23,820 nt of DNA from CAKRHR01 sp964423195 (GTDB lineage Bacteria > Bacillota > Clostridia > Lachnospirales > Lachnospiraceae), in NCBI GenBank assembly GCA_964423195.1, contig CAYRDY010000025.1:1-23820 (forward strand), written 5' to 3'. Every line of letters starts with the position of its first letter. Position 1 is the first letter of the stretch. The notes under the pieces were generated by a model, which saw only the letters and a program-made list of their open reading frames with translations, ran no database searches and was not told the origin of the DNA. This document shows positions 9,995-18,078 of the stretch, piece after piece. Position numbers and translations under genes: made by a program.

Positions 9995-11269
9995 ATGGCA
10001 GATAAAAGAGATTATTACGAGGTACTCGGCGTTCCGAAGACAGCGAGTGACGCTGATCTGAAAAAAGCCTATCGCCAGCTGGCCAAAAAATACCATCCGG
10101 ATATCAATCCGGGAGACAAGGAAGCCGAAGCCAAGTTTAAGGAGGCTTCCGAGGCTTATGCCGTCTTGAGCGACCCGGAGAAGAGAAAACAGTACGACCA
10201 GTTTGGTCATGCCGCCTTTGAGCAGGGCGGCGGGCCGGGCGGATTCGATGGATTTGATTTCAGCGATTTCGGTGATATATTCGGAGATATATTCGGCGAT
10301 CTGTTCGGTGGCAGCGGGCGCGGNNNNNNNNNNNNNNNNNNNNNNNNNNNNNNNNNNNNNNNNNNNNNNNNNNNNNNNNNNNNNNNNNNNNNNNNNNNNN
10401 NNNNNNNNNNNNNNNNNNNNNNNGGCAGCGGGCGCGGTGGCAGCAGGCGGGCTTACAGCGGCCCGCAGCAGGGGGCGAGTGTTCGCATCAACATGCGCAT
10501 ATCCTTTATGGACGCCATCAACGGCGTCAACAAAAAGATTCAGCTGAACCAGAAGGATGTATGCCCGCACTGCAACGGCAGCGGTGCAAGGCCCGGCACC
10601 CAGCCGCAGACATGCACCCGCTGTAACGGCAGCGGTCAGATCGTCCAGACACAGCAGTCGATTTTCGGCACGGTGCGCAACGTCACCACCTGTCCGGAGT
10701 GCCGCGGCGCGGGAAAGGTCATCAAGGAAAAATGTATCAACTGCGGCGGCAGCGGCTATGTCAGCAGCAATAAAAATATTGAGATCTCGATTCCGGCCGG
10801 TATCGACAGCGGTCAGAGCGTGCGCATTCCGGGCAAGGGTGAGCCGGGTACAAACGGCGGATCCAGAGGCGATCTGCTCGTCAATATCACCGTGGACCGC
10901 CATCCGATCTTCCAGCGACAGGGCTTTGACATCTACTCGACGGTGCCGATCTCATTTGCGGACGCGGCACTCGGCGGCGACATCACCATCAAGACGGTGG
11001 ACGGCGACGTCACGCAGACGATCAAGGCGGGAACGCAGACGGATTCGAGAATTACGCTGCGCGGAAAGGGTGTGCCGACGCTGCGCAACAAAAATGTCCG
11101 CGGCAATCACTATGTGACGCTGGTCGTTCAGGTGCCGGAGCATCTCAACAGCGATCAGAGGGAAGCGCTCAGAGCCTTCGACGCGACCATGAAGGGCAAA
11201 AAGTACGAGGGGAAGAAGCGCGGATTTATAGACAAATTCAAGGACGCGGTTGAAGATTTAAATGAATAA
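9995..11269 (+). CDS. dnaJ: Molecular chaperone DnaJ (Hsp40), interrupted by a 100-N assembly gap
   Basis: DnaJ delivers substrates to DnaK and stimulates its ATPase. The J domain (residues 1-70) has HPD at 34-36. A Gly/Phe-rich linker with repeated FGDIFGD follows. Four zinc-finger repeats are present ([32 protein letters not shown]), then the C-terminal substrate-binding domains with [18 protein letters not shown] 100-N run interrupts the Gly-rich linker. The 14 bases before the gap (10310-10323) are identical to the 14 after it (10424-10437); collapsing them removes 114 bases, keeps frame and gives 386 residues, a normal DnaJ length, against 424 as written. The ATG start follows an AGAGGAGA ribosome site. 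An intrinsic terminator follows the stop. Confidence 0.95.
   Translation: MADKRDYYEVLGVPKTASDADLKKAYRQLAKKYHPDINPGDKEAEAKFKEASEAYAVLSDPEKRKQYDQFGHAAFEQGGGPGGFDGFDFSDFGDIFGDIFGDLFGGSGRXXXXXXXXXXXXXXXXXXXXXXXXXXXXXXXXXXGSGRGGSRRAYSGPQQGASVRINMRISFMDAINGVNKKIQLNQKDVCPHCNGSGARPGTQPQTCTRCNGSGQIVQTQQSIFGTVRNVTTCPECRGAGKVIKEKCINCGGSGYVSSNKNIEISIPAGIDSGQSVRIPGKGEPGTNGGSRGDLLVNITVDRHPIFQRQGFDIYSTVPISFADAALGGDITIKTVDGDVTQTIKAGTQTDSRITLRGKGVPTLRNKNVRGNHYVTLVVQVPEHLNSDQREALRAFDATMKGKKYEGKKRGFIDKFKDAVEDLNE
10324..10423. other. Assembly gap of exactly 100 N inside dnaJ
   Basis: A fixed-size placeholder in the Gly-rich linker coding region. The flanks both carry GGCAGCGGGCGCGG, and the right flank continues with a near-repeat of the same 15-base unit, so a short tandem repeat probably caused the break. 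Confidence 0.98.
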
Positions 11270-11275
11270 TTTCGG

Positions 11276-11323
11276 GGAGCGGCCGTCCGGCTGGAAATCT
11301 TGCCGGGGCGGCGGCTCCTTTCT
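11276..11323 (+). terminator. Intrinsic terminator of the hrcA-grpE-dnaK-dnaJ operon
   Basis: A GC-rich stem pairs GGAGC (11276-11280) with GCTCC (11314-11318) and GCCG (11282-11285) with CGGC (11309-11312), with a few further pairs towards a loop around 11291-11302. It is followed at once by a TTTCTT tract and begins 7 bases after the dnaJ stop. Confidence 0.8.
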
Positions 11324-11431
11324 TCATGTCAGGCATCGGATGGCGGTGACTGCCGCGCTGCGCGCCGGCAAAGAGGATACACTGCTATCTTCAGACGCCC
11401 TGTCATGACATCTGAAAACGGGAGAAGCGTT

Positions 11432-12473
11432 ATGCGATGGAATAAATACACGCTGACGACCACCACGGAGGCGGTGGACATGGTCAGCTATGTGCTGGGG
11501 GAACTCGGCATTGAGGGGATCGAGATCGAGGATCGGGTCCCGCTTTCTGAGGAAGATAAGAAAAAGATGTTTATCGATATTCTTCCGGAGCTTCCGCCGG
11601 ACGACGGCAAGGCCTATGTGTCCTTCTATATTGCGCCGGAGAATGACGCGGACGATCGGATCACACAGGTGCTCGACGCGGTGCACGAATTGAAAAGTAT
11701 TGTGGATATCGGCGAGGGGACGATCGTCAAAACCCTGACGGACGATGAAGATTGGATGAATCAGTGGAAAAAATACTGGAAACCATTCCAGGTTGATGAT
11801 ACAATATGGATTAAGCCGACGTGGGAGAAGATGCCGGATGTCGATGTGGGGGCTCTGGTGGTGTCGCTCGACCCCGGCACATCGTTCGGGACCGGTATGC
11901 ATCAAACGACCAGGCTATGCATCGCGCAGATTAAAAAATACCTGCGTCCGGAGCATCAACTGCTCGATGTGGGCTGCGGCAGCGGCATTTTGTCGATCAT
12001 CGCCCTGTTGCTGGGCTGCGAGGGTGCGGCGGCGACGGATGTCGATTCGCACGCGGTGGCGGCCGCGCTGGAGAATGCGGCGGTCAACCACATTGACATG
12101 TCCGGATATACCGTCAAGGTCGGCGATCTGATCACAGACACCGCTTTGCGCCGGTCGCTGGGCGAACATCGCTTTGACATTGTGGTGGCGAATATTCTGG
12201 CGGATGTCATCATCCCACTCTCGGCGGTGATCAGGGAAAATATGAAGCCAGGCGGCCTGTTTATCTCGTCAGGGATTATCGGAAGCAAGGCCGGTGAAGT
12301 CCGGCGCGCCCTGACGGATCACGGCTTTGAGATCGTGGAGATGACNNNNNNNNNNNNNNNNNNNNNNNNNNNNNNNNNNNNNNNNNNNNNNNNNNNNNNN
12401 NNNNNNNNNNNNNNNNNNNNNNNNNNNNNNNNNNNNNNNNNNNNNTGGGGTCAGCGCCGCCGGAGAATATTAG
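11432..12473 (+). CDS. prmA: Ribosomal protein L11 methyltransferase PrmA, interrupted by a 100-N gap near its 3' end
   Basis: PrmA trimethylates ribosomal protein L11 using SAM. The N-terminal domain (residues 1 to about 120) recognises L11. The catalytic domain shows LDPGTSFGTGMHQTTRLC, the SAM loop LLDVGCGSGIL (from residue 177) and the NPPY-like VVANILADVIIPL. Start: ATG at 11432, 7 bases after GGAG; an upstream in-frame extension would run through the dnaJ terminator region. A 100-N run hides the C-terminus. The frame right of the gap that gives a PrmA-like end stops at TAG 12471-12473, just before the rsmE ribosome site; reading straight across 100 N instead runs into rsmE in the wrong frame. 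With a zero-length gap the protein would be 313 residues, typical of PrmA. Confidence 0.9.
12346..12445. other. Assembly gap of exactly 100 N at the 3' end of prmA
   Basis: A fixed-size placeholder. The flanks share no obvious overlap, but prmA length and frame suggest that the real missing sequence is very short and a multiple of three bases. Confidence 0.98.
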
Positions 12474-12485
12474 AAAGGATTCATT

Positions 12486-13223
12486 ATGCCGAGATTTTTT
12501 GTGAGGCCGGAGGCGGTCTCTGCCGACACGATTGTCATTACCGGAGACGATGTCAATCATATCAGGAATGTGCTGCGCATGGGCGTCGGCGATGAGATAT
12601 CGGTCAGCGACGGCGCGGGACGGGATTATTATGGCGTGCTTGAGTCGCTGGACCGTGACCGTGTGACGGTGCGGATTGAAAATTCGTGGGACTCATTTGT
12701 GGAGCTTCCGGCAAGGATCCTTCTCTTTCAGGGCTTGCCGAAGGCGGACAAAATGGAGCTGATCATCCAGAAGGCCGTGGAACTTGGAGTCTATCAGATT
12801 GTGCCGGTGGTGATGAAGCGCTCGGTCGTGAGACTTGATCCTGAGAGAGAGGCAAAAAAGCTGGCGCGCTGGAGAGGCATCGCCGAGAGCGCGGCCAAGC
12901 AGTCCGGACGCGGGGTGATCCCGCAAGTCGCGGCGCCTGTGGCGTTTCAGACGGCGCTGTCACAGGCGGGGGCGCTTGACGCGATTCTTCTGCCCTATGA
13001 GAGAGCGCGGGACATGGCCAGATCCAGGGAACTGATTCATCAGATGCGCGGGAAGCATTCGATCGGTGTATTTATCGGGCCGGAGGGCGGATTTGATGAG
13101 ACTGAGATCGCGGCGGCGCTGGCTGCCGGCGCGAAGACGATGACGCTCGGACGGCGGATTTTGCGCACCGAGACAGCTGGGCTTGCAGTCTTAAGTCTTT
13201 TGATGTTTGAATTGGATGTATAG
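12486..13223 (+). CDS. rsmE: 16S rRNA (uracil(1498)-N(3))-methyltransferase RsmE
   Basis: A 245-residue SPOUT-class enzyme that methylates N3 of U1498 in 16S rRNA using SAM. The N-terminal PUA-like domain starts PRFFVRPE and contains HIRNVLRMGVGDEI. The knotted catalytic domain carries KADKMELIIQKAVELG, AKQSGRGVIPQV, the SAM-binding GPEGGFDETE (from residue 198) and the C-terminal LGRRILRTETAGLAVLSLL knot. Full length for the family. The ATG follows AAAGGA and lies 12 bases after the inferred prmA stop, so the two are probably co-transcribed, as in the Bacillus yqeT-yqeU pair. Confidence 0.96.
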   Translation: MPRFFVRPEAVSADTIVITGDDVNHIRNVLRMGVGDEISVSDGAGRDYYGVLESLDRDRVTVRIENSWDSFVELPARILLFQGLPKADKMELIIQKAVELGVYQIVPVVMKRSVVRLDPEREAKKLARWRGIAESAAKQSGRGVIPQVAAPVAFQTALSQAGALDAILLPYERARDMARSRELIHQMRGKHSIGVFIGPEGGFDETEIAAALAAGAKTMTLGRRILRTETAGLAVLSLLMFELDV

Positions 13224-13250
13224 ATATAGATTGATCTGGGGGAAGTGCCG

Positions 13251-14426
13251 ATGGAAGCATATTTGGATAACGCGGCGACCACGCGCGTCTATGACGAGGT
13301 CTGCCGGGTGATGACGGAGGCGATGAGGGAGCATTATGGGAATCCATCCTCGCTGCATATCAAGGGCGTTGAGGCCGAGCGGTATATACGCGAGGCCAGG
13401 CAAATTTTCGCGCGCCTTTTGAAAGTCGATGAAAAGGAGATATATTTTACATCAGGCGGCACGGAATCCAACAATATGGCGCTGATCGGGGCCGCGATGT
13501 CCAATTGCCGCCGAGGAAAGCACATCATCACGACGGCGATTGAGCATCCGTCGGTGTCCAACCCGTCAGACTATCTGGAAAGCCAGGGATTTGAGGTGAC
13601 GTACCTGCCGGTGGACGGGCGCGGTTTGGTTGATCCAGGGATCCTGCGGCGCGCGCTGCGGCCGGATACGATTCTGGTGTCCGTGATGTGCGTCAACAAT
13701 GAGATCGGCACGGTGCAGCCGCTCGATCAGATCGGAAGGGTCATCAAAGATTTTGACCGCGAGATCATCTTTCACACGGATGCCATTCAGGGTTTCGGCA
13801 AGATGGACATTTATCCGCGAAGGCTTGGGGTTGATGTGCTCAGCATCAGCGGTCACAAGCTGCACGGCCCGAAGGGCGTCGGCGTGATCTATGTGAGGGA
13901 TCGGGTAAAGGTGCGGCCGCTGATTCTGGGCGGCGGGCAGCAGAAGGATATGCGCTCTGGCACGGAGAATGTGCCGGGGATCGCAGGCATCGCCAAGGCG
14001 GCGCAGCTGACGTGCGATCATCTGAGAGAAAAGATGGATCGCCTGTACGGACTGCGGCGGGACTTTATCGGAAAACTCAAGGAGATAGAGCGCGTTCAAA
14101 TCAACGGCTTTGATGACAGGGAGGATATGGGATTTTCACAGGGCTGTGCGCCGCACATCGTCAGTGCCTCGTTTGAGGGCATCCGCGCGGAGGTACTTCT
14201 GCACGCGCTGGAGGAGCGGGGCATCTATGTCTCGTCCGGGTCAGCCTGTTCCTCCAACCATCCGTCGGTGAGCGGCACCCTGAAGGCCATCGGCGTGCCG
14301 GAAAAATGTCTGGATGCGACGCTGCGGTTCAGTTTTTCGCCGGAGACGACGACGGAGGAACTGAATGCGTGCATTGATGCCCTGAGAGAACTGGTGCCGG
14401 CGCTGCGGCGGTTTCAGAGGCACTAA
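13251..14426 (+). CDS. Cysteine desulfurase, IscS/NifS type, probable ThiI partner
   Basis: A 391-residue PLP enzyme that takes sulfur from cysteine as a persulfide and passes it to acceptor proteins. It starts with the family signature YLDNAATT and has FTSGGTESNNMAL, EHPSV, the PLP lysine at 203 in SISGHKLHGPKG, and the active-site Cys333 in the SSGSACSS loop. Start: ATG at 13251, 8 bases after GGGGG; the in-frame GTG at 13245 is too close to that site. It lies 29 bases upstream of thiI, matching the dedicated NifZ-ThiI pair of Bacillus subtilis, so its likely acceptor is ThiI for 4-thiouridine. A general role in Fe-S assembly cannot be excluded; no IscU or SufU gene is nearby. Confidence 0.93.
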   Translation: MEAYLDNAATTRVYDEVCRVMTEAMREHYGNPSSLHIKGVEAERYIREARQIFARLLKVDEKEIYFTSGGTESNNMALIGAAMSNCRRGKHIITTAIEHPSVSNPSDYLESQGFEVTYLPVDGRGLVDPGILRRALRPDTILVSVMCVNNEIGTVQPLDQIGRVIKDFDREIIFHTDAIQGFGKMDIYPRRLGVDVLSISGHKLHGPKGVGVIYVRDRVKVRPLILGGGQQKDMRSGTENVPGIAGIAKAAQLTCDHLREKMDRLYGLRRDFIGKLKEIERVQINGFDDREDMGFSQGCAPHIVSASFEGIRAEVLLHALEERGIYVSSGSACSSNHPSVSGTLKAIGVPEKCLDATLRFSFSPETTTEELNACIDALRELVPALRRFQRH

Positions 14427-14455
14427 AGTGAGATGAAATGTCCGGGGAGGCGCTT

Positions 14456-15634
14456 ATGGAATACAAATCCTATCTAATCAAATATGGCGAGATCGGTCTA
14501 AAAGGGAAAAACAGATATCTCTTTGAGGATGCCCTGATGCGGCAGATCCGTTTTGCCCTCAGAGATGTCGGAAATTTCGAGGTGAGCAAGGAACAGGGGC
14601 GCATCTATGTGGACGCGCGCTCAGATGTCGATGAGGATGAGGTCGTGGCGGCCCTGCAGCGGGTGTTCGGGATCGCCGCCATCTGTCCGGTGGTGCACTG
14701 CGATGATTATTCATGGGATAATCTCTGCAAAGTGGTGGGCGATTACATAGAAGATGCCTATGAGGACCAGCATTTTACCTTTAAAGTGGAGTCCAGACGC
14801 GCCAACAAATCCTATCCGAAGGTTTCTATGGAGATCAACGCGGATATGGGAGACTATCTGTTGAGGCGTTTTCCCGGTCTCTCTGTGAATGTGCATCAGC
14901 CGGATGTGCAGATCAACATCGAGCTGCGCGCGAAGGCTCAGATCTATTCAAAATCGATTCCGGGGCCGGGCGGGATGCCGGTGGGCACCAACGGCAAGGC
15001 GATGCTGCTGCTCTCCGGAGGCATCGACAGCCCTGTGGCGGGATACATGATCGCCAGGCGGGGGGTCGTGATCGAGGCCGTATATTTCCACGCGCCGCCG
15101 TATACGAGTGAGCGGGCCAGACAGAAGGTTGTGGATCTGGCGAAGATTGTGGCGCGCTATGCGGGTCCCATCCGGCTGCATGTGGTCAACTTTACGGAGA
15201 TTCAGCTGGCCATCTACGAGAAATGTCCGCACGACGAGCTGACGATTATTATGCGCCGGTACATGATGCGCATCGCTGAGCGCATCGCCGACGAGAGCCG
15301 GGCGCTGGGACTGGTCACCGGCGAGAGCATCGGTCAGGTGGCGAGTCAGACCATGCAGAGTCTGGCGGCGACCAACGCCGTATGTTCGCTGCCGGTCTAC
15401 AGACCGCTGATCGGCCTTGACAAAAATGACATCATCAAAATATCTGAAAAGATCGGGACTTTTGAGACGTCCATCCAGCCGTTTGAGGACTGCTGTACGA
15501 TTTTTGTGGCCAAGCATCCGGTGACCAAGCCGAATGTGCGCGTCATCGAGCGCTCGGAAAAGCATCTGGCGGACGCAATCGACGCGATGGTCGAGCGGGT
15601 GATTGCAGAGCGCGAAATCGTGATGTGTGAATGA
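14456..15634 (+). CDS. thiI: tRNA 4-thiouridine synthase ThiI
   Basis: ThiI adenylates U8 of tRNA and replaces its oxygen with sulfur supplied by a cysteine desulfurase. The 392-residue protein shows an N-terminal ferredoxin-like domain (YLIKYGEIGLKGKNR), a THUMP domain (about residues 60-165) and an ATP-pyrophosphatase domain with the PP-loop SGGIDSPVAG (187-196). Consistent with Gram-positive ThiI, it ends without the C-terminal rhodanese domain of the Escherichia coli protein. Start: ATG at 14456, 5-6 bases after GGGGAGG; an in-frame ATG at 14438 would place that ribosome site inside the gene. It is paired with the upstream cysteine desulfurase and followed by a hairpin shared with the convergent HPr-like gene. 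Confidence 0.96.
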   Translation: MEYKSYLIKYGEIGLKGKNRYLFEDALMRQIRFALRDVGNFEVSKEQGRIYVDARSDVDEDEVVAALQRVFGIAAICPVVHCDDYSWDNLCKVVGDYIEDAYEDQHFTFKVESRRANKSYPKVSMEINADMGDYLLRRFPGLSVNVHQPDVQINIELRAKAQIYSKSIPGPGGMPVGTNGKAMLLLSGGIDSPVAGYMIARRGVVIEAVYFHAPPYTSERARQKVVDLAKIVARYAGPIRLHVVNFTEIQLAIYEKCPHDELTIIMRRYMMRIAERIADESRALGLVTGESIGQVASQTMQSLAATNAVCSLPVYRPLIGLDKNDIIKISEKIGTFETSIQPFEDCCTIFVAKHPVTKPNVRVIERSEKHLADAIDAMVERVIAEREIVMCE

Positions 15635-15637
15635 AAA

Positions 15638-15659
15638 GCCGGAGTCTGAGGACTCCGGC
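15638..15659. terminator. Hairpin terminator between thiI and the HPr-like gene
   Basis: A perfect 9-bp stem GCCGGAGTC (15638-15646) / GACTCCGGC (15651-15659) with a TGAG loop. In minus orientation it is followed by TTTT, ideal for ending the HPr-like transcript. It begins 4 bases after the thiI stop and may also stop plus-strand transcription, although that side lacks an adjacent T-tract. Confidence 0.82.
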
Positions 15660-15669
15660 CAAGACTGCA

Positions 15670-15903
15670 TTATTTTACGATAAACGGTTTGATCGTTTCC
15701 AGAATCTTTTCAGTCTCTGTCTCTGAATGAATATTCAAAGTGATCGGCTTTGACAGATCAAGGCTGAAAATGCCCATTATGGATTTGGCGTCGATCACAT
15801 ATCTGCCAGAGATCAGATCAAACTCCGCGTCGAAGGCAGTGATCGCATTGACAAATGATTTTACTTTATCGATGGAATCAAGGCAAATCTGAACGGTTTT
15901 CAT
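15670..15903 (-). CDS. HPr-like protein lacking the phosphorylatable histidine
   Basis: A 77-residue protein with the HPr fold pattern. The C-terminal half is clearly HPr-like: RYVIDAKSIMGIFSLDLS matches the region around HPr Ser46, with the serine retained as Ser41, and ITLNIHSE resembles the last strands. The N-terminal half has DSIDKVKSFVNAI where HPr has the GLHARPA active-site loop, so His15 and Arg17 are missing and it should not accept phosphate from Enzyme I. A regulatory rather than transport role is possible. Start: ATG at 15903, 9 bases after GGAG; an in-frame ATG at 15912 abuts that site. It is a lone gene converging on thiI and divergent from mtaB, with no PTS genes nearby. Confidence 0.8.
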   Translation of the reverse strand: MKTVQICLDSIDKVKSFVNAITAFDAEFDLISGRYVIDAKSIMGIFSLDLSKPITLNIHSETETEKILETIKPFIVK

Positions 15904-16110
15904 GTGGAACATCTCCTTTTTTTCCTATATTTTGGGATATGACGGGATATCGCCTGCCTCTGCGTGCGATAAATGTGCGGCATGGGGCCGCCTATTGCAC
16001 CGTTTGAAATCCGGCAGGGCATCGTCAATCGTTCTATATCTTATAGTACAATTCCACGGGGAAAAAGTCAAGAAGCAGGTAAGGGATTTTCAAATTTCGG
16101 GGTGAAAAAT

Positions 16111-17724
16111 TTGAGTGAGGGAACGGGAAAAAAGGCGGCATTTTGTACATTGGGATGTAAGGTCAATCAATATGAGACTGACGCTATGAGGGAACTGTTT
16201 GCCGCCCGCGGATATGAGATTGTAGAATTTAGTGAAACCGCGGACATCTACATTGTCAATACGTGCACGGTCACCAATATGGCCGACAGAAAATCCCGGC
16301 AAATGCTGCATCGGGCCGGAAAATTGAATCCGCGGGGCGTGGTCGTGGCCGTGGGCTGTTATGTGCAGGCCACGGGTACGGCGCTGCTTGAGGATCAGGG
16401 AATTGATCTGATCATCGGTAATGACCAAAAAAGTAGGATTGTGGACATCGTGGAGGCATATATCTCCGAAAAATGCGGGAACAGCGCGGCGGACGCTTTA
16501 GAAAAATGCGTGACAGGTGCGGCGGATTTTCCGGACGGGCGCGGGACGGACGCGGCAGATTTTCCGGACGGGCGCGGGACGAGCGCGGCGAAGAAAAAGG
16601 ACGCCCATCTGATCGATATCAGCCAGTCTCGCGCATATGAGCCGCTCGCTTTGAGCACAGTGTCGGGGCACACGCGGGCATTGATCAAGATTCAGGACGG
16701 CTGTGATCAGTTCTGCGCCTACTGCATCATCCCCTACGCCAGAGGGCGGGTGCGCTCGCGCGCGCAGGCGGACATCGTCTCGGAGGTGCGCTGTCTTGCC
16801 GCGAAAGGTTTTCGGGAGGTCGTGCTCACGGGCATCCATATCTCCTCCTACGGGCTGGATTTTGAGGGTGAAAGATATAATCAGTGTCCCGAAAACGGCG
16901 GGCATCTGTTGGAGCTGGTGCGCGCGATCGCGGCTGTGCCGGAGATACAGAGGATCAGGCTCAGTTCTCTCGAACCTAGAATCATCACAGAAGATTTCGC
17001 TCGCGGCCTTGCCGACATACCAAAGGTATGCGCCCATTTTCATCTCTCACTGCAGAGCGGATGCGACGAGACGCTCAGGCGCATGAACCGCCGTTACACA
17101 GCGGACGAATACAGGGCGCGCTGTGACATCCTGAGAAAATATTTTGACCGGCCGGCGTTGACGACGGATGTGATCGTCGGCTTTCCGGGTGAGACCGAGG
17201 CGGAATTTGAGGCGACCGCCGATTTCTTGAGAGAGATCGGCTTTGCGCGGTTGCATGTTTTTAAATATTCCAGGCGCAGCGGCACGAGGGCCGCGGCGAT
17301 GCCGGATCAGGTGAGTGAGCGGGTCAAATCGGCACGCAGCGATGTCTTGCTTGCGCTTGGCGCCGAGATGGCGGCGCGCTATCTGGATCTGTGGCGGGAC
17401 AGTCCCATGGAGGTGTTGCTGGAGGAGGAAGCGGTGATTGACGGCAGGACCTATATGACCGGTTACAGCAGGGAATATATCCGGGTGGCCGTGCCGATGC
17501 CGTCTGAGGCTGAGGCCGGGGCATGGGGGCAGGTGGCGTCTGCGGCTGACGCGCGCGGAGCAGAAGATCGGGTGATAGGTGCGCGCTCCGAAGGCGAAAT
17601 TTCGGAGCCGGATGGCGCTGTAATGAGCGGCAAATCCCAATGTCTGCGGTCCAATGAGGTGATTTTGGCGGTCTCGGTGGGGAAAAAACGAGGAGAATTT
17701 CTGATTTGTAAAAGAATTGATTGA
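16111..17724 (+). CDS. mtaB: tRNA t6A37 methylthiotransferase MtaB with two low-complexity insertions
   Basis: MtaB is a radical-SAM enzyme that methylthiolates t6A at tRNA position 37 using two [4Fe-4S] clusters. N-terminal cluster cysteines are Cys16 (FCTLGCKVNQYE), Cys52 (NTCTVTN) and Cys83 (AVGCYVQ); the radical-SAM triad is Cys198, Cys202 and Cys205 in DGCDQFCAYC. The TRAM domain is at the C-terminus. At 537 residues it exceeds the usual 430-450: residues about 122-165 contain an 11-residue tandem duplication (ADFPDGRGT), and about 463-513 form a low-complexity insertion within TRAM, between IRVAVP and NEVILAVSVG. Start: TTG at 16111 with GGGGTG 6 bases upstream; the frame stays open upstream across the divergent promoter region, but that part is not MtaB-like. 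Confidence 0.93.
   Translation: MSEGTGKKAAFCTLGCKVNQYETDAMRELFAARGYEIVEFSETADIYIVNTCTVTNMADRKSRQMLHRAGKLNPRGVVVAVGCYVQATGTALLEDQGIDLIIGNDQKSRIVDIVEAYISEKCGNSAADALEKCVTGAADFPDGRGTDAADFPDGRGTSAAKKKDAHLIDISQSRAYEPLALSTVSGHTRALIKIQDGCDQFCAYCIIPYARGRVRSRAQADIVSEVRCLAAKGFREVVLTGIHISSYGLDFEGERYNQCPENGGHLLELVRAIAAVPEIQRIRLSSLEPRIITEDFARGLADIPKVCAHFHLSLQSGCDETLRRMNRRYTADEYRARCDILRKYFDRPALTTDVIVGFPGETEAEFEATADFLREIGFARLHVFKYSRRSGTRAAAMPDQVSERVKSARSDVLLALGAEMAARYLDLWRDSPMEVLLEEEAVIDGRTYMTGYSREYIRVAVPMPSEAEAGAWGQVASAADARGAEDRVIGARSEGEISEPDGAVMSGKSQCLRSNEVILAVSVGKKRGEFLICKRID
16519..16584 (+). repeat. 33-nt tandem duplication within mtaB
   Basis: Two adjacent 33-base units (16519-16551 and 16552-16584), each encoding A-A-D-F-P-D-G-R-G-T plus one variable residue, with a perfectly conserved 24-base core starting GATTTTCCGGACGG. 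In-frame, so translation is preserved. Confidence 0.93.
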
Positions 17725-17749
17725 ATTTTTCGCCGTAATATATTAATAT
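17721..17749 (+). promoter_or_regulatory. Putative promoter of the ireB-ruvX-rnj operon
   Basis: TTGAAT (17721-17726), a 17-base spacer and TAATAT (17744-17749) lie in the only A/T-rich gap between mtaB and ireB. The -35 overlaps the mtaB stop region. It is positioned about 20 bases before the ireB ribosome site, implying a very short leader. Confidence 0.55.
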
Positions 17750-17774
17750 AGTAGGTAGCAAGGATGTGATAATT

Positions 17775-18035
17775 ATGCCGGATATGAAGAATACGCAGTA
17801 TTTCCAGGTAAAGAACGAGGGGTCCGTCGCGATCAGAGATATTTTGCAGGCCGTTTATACGGCGCTGACCGAAAAGGGATATAATCCGGTGAGCCAGATT
17901 GTCGGCTATATTCTTTCCGGGGATCCGACCTACGTGACGAGTTATAAGAATGCCAGGTATCTGATCATGAAGGTTGATCGGGATGAGCTTCTTGAGGAAC
18001 TGATGAGGAATTATATTGACGTTAATCTGAAATAG
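17775..18035 (+). CDS. IreB family regulatory phosphoprotein (UPF0297)
   Basis: An 86-residue protein of the IreB/YrzL family. Hallmarks are an [18 protein letters not shown] N-terminal segment, [32 protein letters not shown] and a charged C-terminus. In Enterococcus faecalis IreB is a substrate of the PASTA kinase IreK and affects cephalosporin resistance; whether that holds here is unknown, and no PASTA kinase is in this window. A Thr at residue 7 lies in the N-terminal region phosphorylated in the Enterococcus protein. Start: ATG at 17775, about 10 bases after AAGGA; GTG at 17766 is in frame but too close to that site. It is the first gene of the operon and precedes ruvX as in many Firmicutes. 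Confidence 0.93.
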   Translation: MPDMKNTQYFQVKNEGSVAIRDILQAVYTALTEKGYNPVSQIVGYILSGDPTYVTSYKNARYLIMKVDRDELLEELMRNYIDVNLK

Positions 18036-18058
18036 GCGTCAAATACTTTTTGGCGCCT
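18034..18058 (+). other. Stable hairpin between ireB and ruvX
   Basis: AGGCGTCAAA (18034-18043) pairs with TTTGGCGCCT (18049-18058), one G-U pair, 5-base loop, beginning within the ireB stop codon. No T-tract follows, so it is more likely to stabilise or attenuate the ireB message than to terminate fully. Confidence 0.5.
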
Positions 18059-18078
18059 GTATCACGGTGCATGCGGAT

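Noticed and set aside
12446..12595. prmA continuing through the gap to a stop at 12595
   Set aside because: This frame depends on the gap being exactly 100 bases, overlaps rsmE by over 100 bases, and yields an arginine-rich tail unlike PrmA.
15973..16110. N-terminal extension of MtaB from an upstream GTG-like start
   Set aside because: The extra 46 codons run through the divergent promoter region and do not resemble MtaB; TTG at 16111 has GGGGTG at good spacing.
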